NCBI GenBank assembly: GCA_021163585.1
Contig: JAGGTW010000041.1
Span: forward strand, 1-15,101
Direction of reading: 5' to 3'
Source: Desulfurococcales archaeon
Lineage (GTDB): Archaea > Thermoproteota > Thermoprotei_A > Sulfolobales > NBVN01
DNA length: 15,101 bases
Positions 13,944 to 15,101 of the stretch are shown in pieces; the stretch's first letter is position 1; each line of letters opens with the position of its first letter. Position numbers and translations under genes: made by a program. The notes beneath the pieces are model-generated. The model did no database searches, was not told the DNA's origin, and worked only from the letters and a program-made list of their open reading frames with translations.

Positions 13944-14525
13944 CTATGCTTGAAGTATAAGTGACGAGATCTTGCATAAGACAGACTTGATCGGTTCATC
14001 ACCTTCACGTAAATTAAATAATATTTTTAAAGTATCTATTTCCGCACCTGCTTCGATCGGGTCTATATCATTTGGTTGCTTAAGCTCGCTGCAGTGTTTC
14101 TGCAGGTTCACCCTACGAACTATTTCCTCGGCTCCATCACCCATGCACGCCAGCACAACTAGGTATGGCGGCCTCCCTAATGTTCTTAATTTTTCTATAA
14201 CCTTATTGATCTGCCTTTCACCTAGAAGATACAATAGCAGTTCTATGTGTTTTTTCTTACTTATGTTTCTCTTCTTGTCAAACGCCTTGAAGGCTAAGTA
14301 AGCAGCTAGCTTAATGTGCTTCATTGATACAACAAAATTCTTTGGTATAATCTGTAGGATGCAGTCAGGTGTTTGACACCTTTCTAAATTACTTATTAGG
14401 TACTCGGTGAAATCCCTGTTATTACATGTGTAGATACGTAATTCTAACTTATTGAGGACGCTGATCACTTCCCGCCCAACTATCTCTACGGCTTCAGATA
14501 CTATACTACCTGAAGCTTGAGTCAC
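13944..14525 (-). CDS. cgi121: KEOPS complex subunit Cgi121
   Basis: Cgi121 is the accessory KEOPS subunit that binds Bud32 and the 3' CCA end of tRNA, helping Kae1 make t6A at position 37. The diagnostic centre is present: K69-H-I-K-L-A-A-Y-L-A-F-K-A-F, then N-I-S-K-K-K-H-I-E-L-L-L-Y-L-L-G-E-R-Q-I-N (about 87-107) and K-V-I-E-K-L-R-T-L-G. The strand V-V-L-A-C-M-G-D follows. The C-terminal part (about 150-193) is longer and less conserved. Start is GTG at 14525, with GGTGA at 14533-14537, 7 bases away. Length (193 residues) is slightly above the usual 150-180. Its neighbours are eS17 upstream on the same strand and the Glu/Trp micro-ORF downstream; other KEOPS genes are not in the window. Confidence 0.82.
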   Translation of the reverse strand: MTQASGSIVSEAVEIVGREVISVLNKLELRIYTCNNRDFTEYLISNLERCQTPDCILQIIPKNFVVSMKHIKLAAYLAFKAFDKKRNISKKKHIELLLYLLGERQINKVIEKLRTLGRPPYLVVLACMGDGAEEIVRRVNLQKHCSELKQPNDIDPIEAGAEIDTLKILFNLREGDEPIKSVLCKISSLILQA

Positions 14526-14619
14526 GCAGGTCTCACCAAATCGTAATCTGAAAATACATAATTAATTCTCCAAGGAATTTCAGTAAACCTTCCTCTAAGT
14601 TCTTACTTCAAGTACTTAT

Positions 14620-14838
14620 CTACTCTAAGGACGAGACCTGACCTGCTCTTCTAGTCCTTATTTTCACCAAATGAGTTAGGTAACCTGCTATTTGATTACG
14701 TAGTTTCTTAGACTTAATGTAAACATATTTCTTAACTAGTTCCTTATTCGAGTTAAAGTCCGCTGTCACTTCATTAGGGTAGAGGTCCAGCAGCTTCCAG
14801 GCAATTCTCTTAACCACCGACGTTCTTACCTTCCCCAT
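14620..14838 (-). CDS. rps17e: Small-subunit ribosomal protein eS17
   Basis: Archaeal/eukaryotic ribosomal protein S17e of the 30S head. G-K-V-R-T-S-V-V-K-R starts the protein, followed by L-x-x-Y-P-N-E-V-T-A-D-F-N-S-N-K and the strongly conserved S-K-K-L-R-N-Q-I-A-G-Y-L-T-H-L-V-K. The normal archaeal length is 60-80 residues; this is 72. ATG at 14838 is preceded by GGTGAGGAGG, a strong ribosome binding site. The C-terminal 13 residues after L-V-K are basic then polar and variable in the family. It is followed on the same strand by cgi121 after 94 bases, and is divergent from the thermosome gene. Confidence 0.93.
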   Translation of the reverse strand: MGKVRTSVVKRIAWKLLDLYPNEVTADFNSNKELVKKYVYIKSKKLRNQIAGYLTHLVKIRTRRAGQVSSLE

Positions 14839-14884
14839 CCTACCTCCTCACCTATTACAAATGTTAAGAAATTAGGTGTTTTAA

Positions 14885-14893
14885 GTATATATG
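14885..14893 (-). promoter_or_regulatory. TATA box of rps17e
   Basis: The minus strand reads CATATATAC about 50 bases before the rps17e ATG, predicting initiation near 14862 and a leader of about 24 bases ending in the strong ribosome binding site. Confidence 0.5.
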
Positions 14894-14914
14894 AAATCCT
14901 AACACTGAATTAGA

Positions 14915-14933
14915 ACATAGTTTAGCACTATGT
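14915..14933. repeat. Perfect 7-base inverted repeat upstream of the thermosome gene
   Basis: ACATAGT, a 5-base spacer, then ACTATGT. It lies between the divergent TATA boxes of rps17e and the thermosome gene, about 60 bases upstream of the latter. Either a dimer-binding operator or a chance palindrome. Confidence 0.4.
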
Positions 14934-14988
14934 CCTGATGTCATGCATAGGCTGAACTAGGGTTACGCTGGTGAGACCTAAAATAAAG

Positions 14989-14996
14989 TTTATATA
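14989..14996 (+). promoter_or_regulatory. TATA box of the thermosome gene
   Basis: TTTATATA preceded by AAAG (BRE-like) predicts initiation near 15018; GGGAG at 15020-15024 is the ribosome binding site, 6 bases before the ATG. Confidence 0.65.
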
Positions 14997-15030
14997 GAGG
15001 CCCTTCAAAATAGACTCAAGGGAGTGGATT

Positions 15031-15101
15031 ATGAGTCAGGGCCAGCGTGGTGTAATTCCAACTGCAGGTATTCCTGTACTAATACTTAAGGAAGGAACCC
15101 A
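15031..15101 (+). CDS. Thermosome (group II chaperonin) subunit, N-terminal fragment
   Basis: Only 23 full codons are inside the window. They read as a short polar start followed by G-I-P-V-L-I-L-K-E-G-T, the hallmark N-terminus of archaeal thermosome subunits, which form double-ring ATP-driven protein-folding chambers in the cytoplasm. The ATG at 15031 is supported by the GGGAG ribosome binding site and a strong TATA box at normal distance. Which paralogue (alpha, beta or gamma) it is cannot be decided from this fragment. Confidence 0.85.
   Translation, partial: MSQGQRGVIPTAGIPVLILKEGT

Noticed and set aside
14888..14960. CTGA and ATGAA-like boxes upstream of the thermosome gene as a C/D box RNA
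   Set aside because: No RUGAUGA C box is present and the spacing between the CTGA copies does not fit guides of about 12 bases.

Overview
This window is a gene-dense stretch of a hyperthermophile-type archaeal chromosome, most likely a member of the Thermoproteota (crenarchaeota). The support is an archaeal set of information-processing proteins (Dph2, Csl4, RpoL, TFS, PCNA, PriS, GINS, aRli1/ABCE1, eS17, uL16/L10e, Cgi121, thermosome), many GTG and TTG starts with GGTGA-type ribosome binding sites, TATA-box promoters placed 25-40 bases before genes, and a bifunctional FBP aldolase/phosphatase next to triosephosphate isomerase. The genus cannot be fixed from the sequence alone. There are no insertion sequences, CRISPR arrays or phage genes; this is core genome.

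Region 1 (1-7991, all on +): the tail of a probable DUF655 protein, a TrmJ-like tRNA 2'-O-methyltransferase and ribosomal protein L10e. After these comes a tightly packed array: dph2 (diphthamide), a METTL5-like rRNA methyltransferase, the exosome subunit csl4, a DUF2067-like gene, rpoL, an unrecognised 106-residue gene, transcription factor S, PCNA, the primase small subunit and Gins51. Junctions overlap or lie within about 35 bases up to TFS; separate TATA boxes precede L10e, dph2 (weaker), PCNA and Gins51. The array links translation factors, RNA decay, transcription and the replication fork.

Region 2 (8018-11657, all on -): an unrecognised 389-residue protein with a degenerate Mrr-like N-terminus, a winged-helix segment and a duplicated C-terminal motif; a spacer with a short unexplained open frame; tRNA-Arg(GCG) with an encoded CCA; and the gluconeogenic pair tpiA and fbp aldolase/phosphatase. 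The fbp TATA box is bracketed by a perfect 7-base inverted repeat.

Region 3 (11658-15101): the ribosome-recycling ATPase ABCE1 (-), then a 480-base gap with no long gene. The gap holds a predicted C/D box guide RNA on + with a well-placed promoter, and a 27-codon ORF on - made only of Glu and Trp after Met-Leu, with its own TATA box and ribosome binding site. Then come the KEOPS subunit Cgi121 (-), eS17 (-) and the start of a thermosome gene (+). The Glu/Trp micro-ORF and the guide RNA are the most novel items here.
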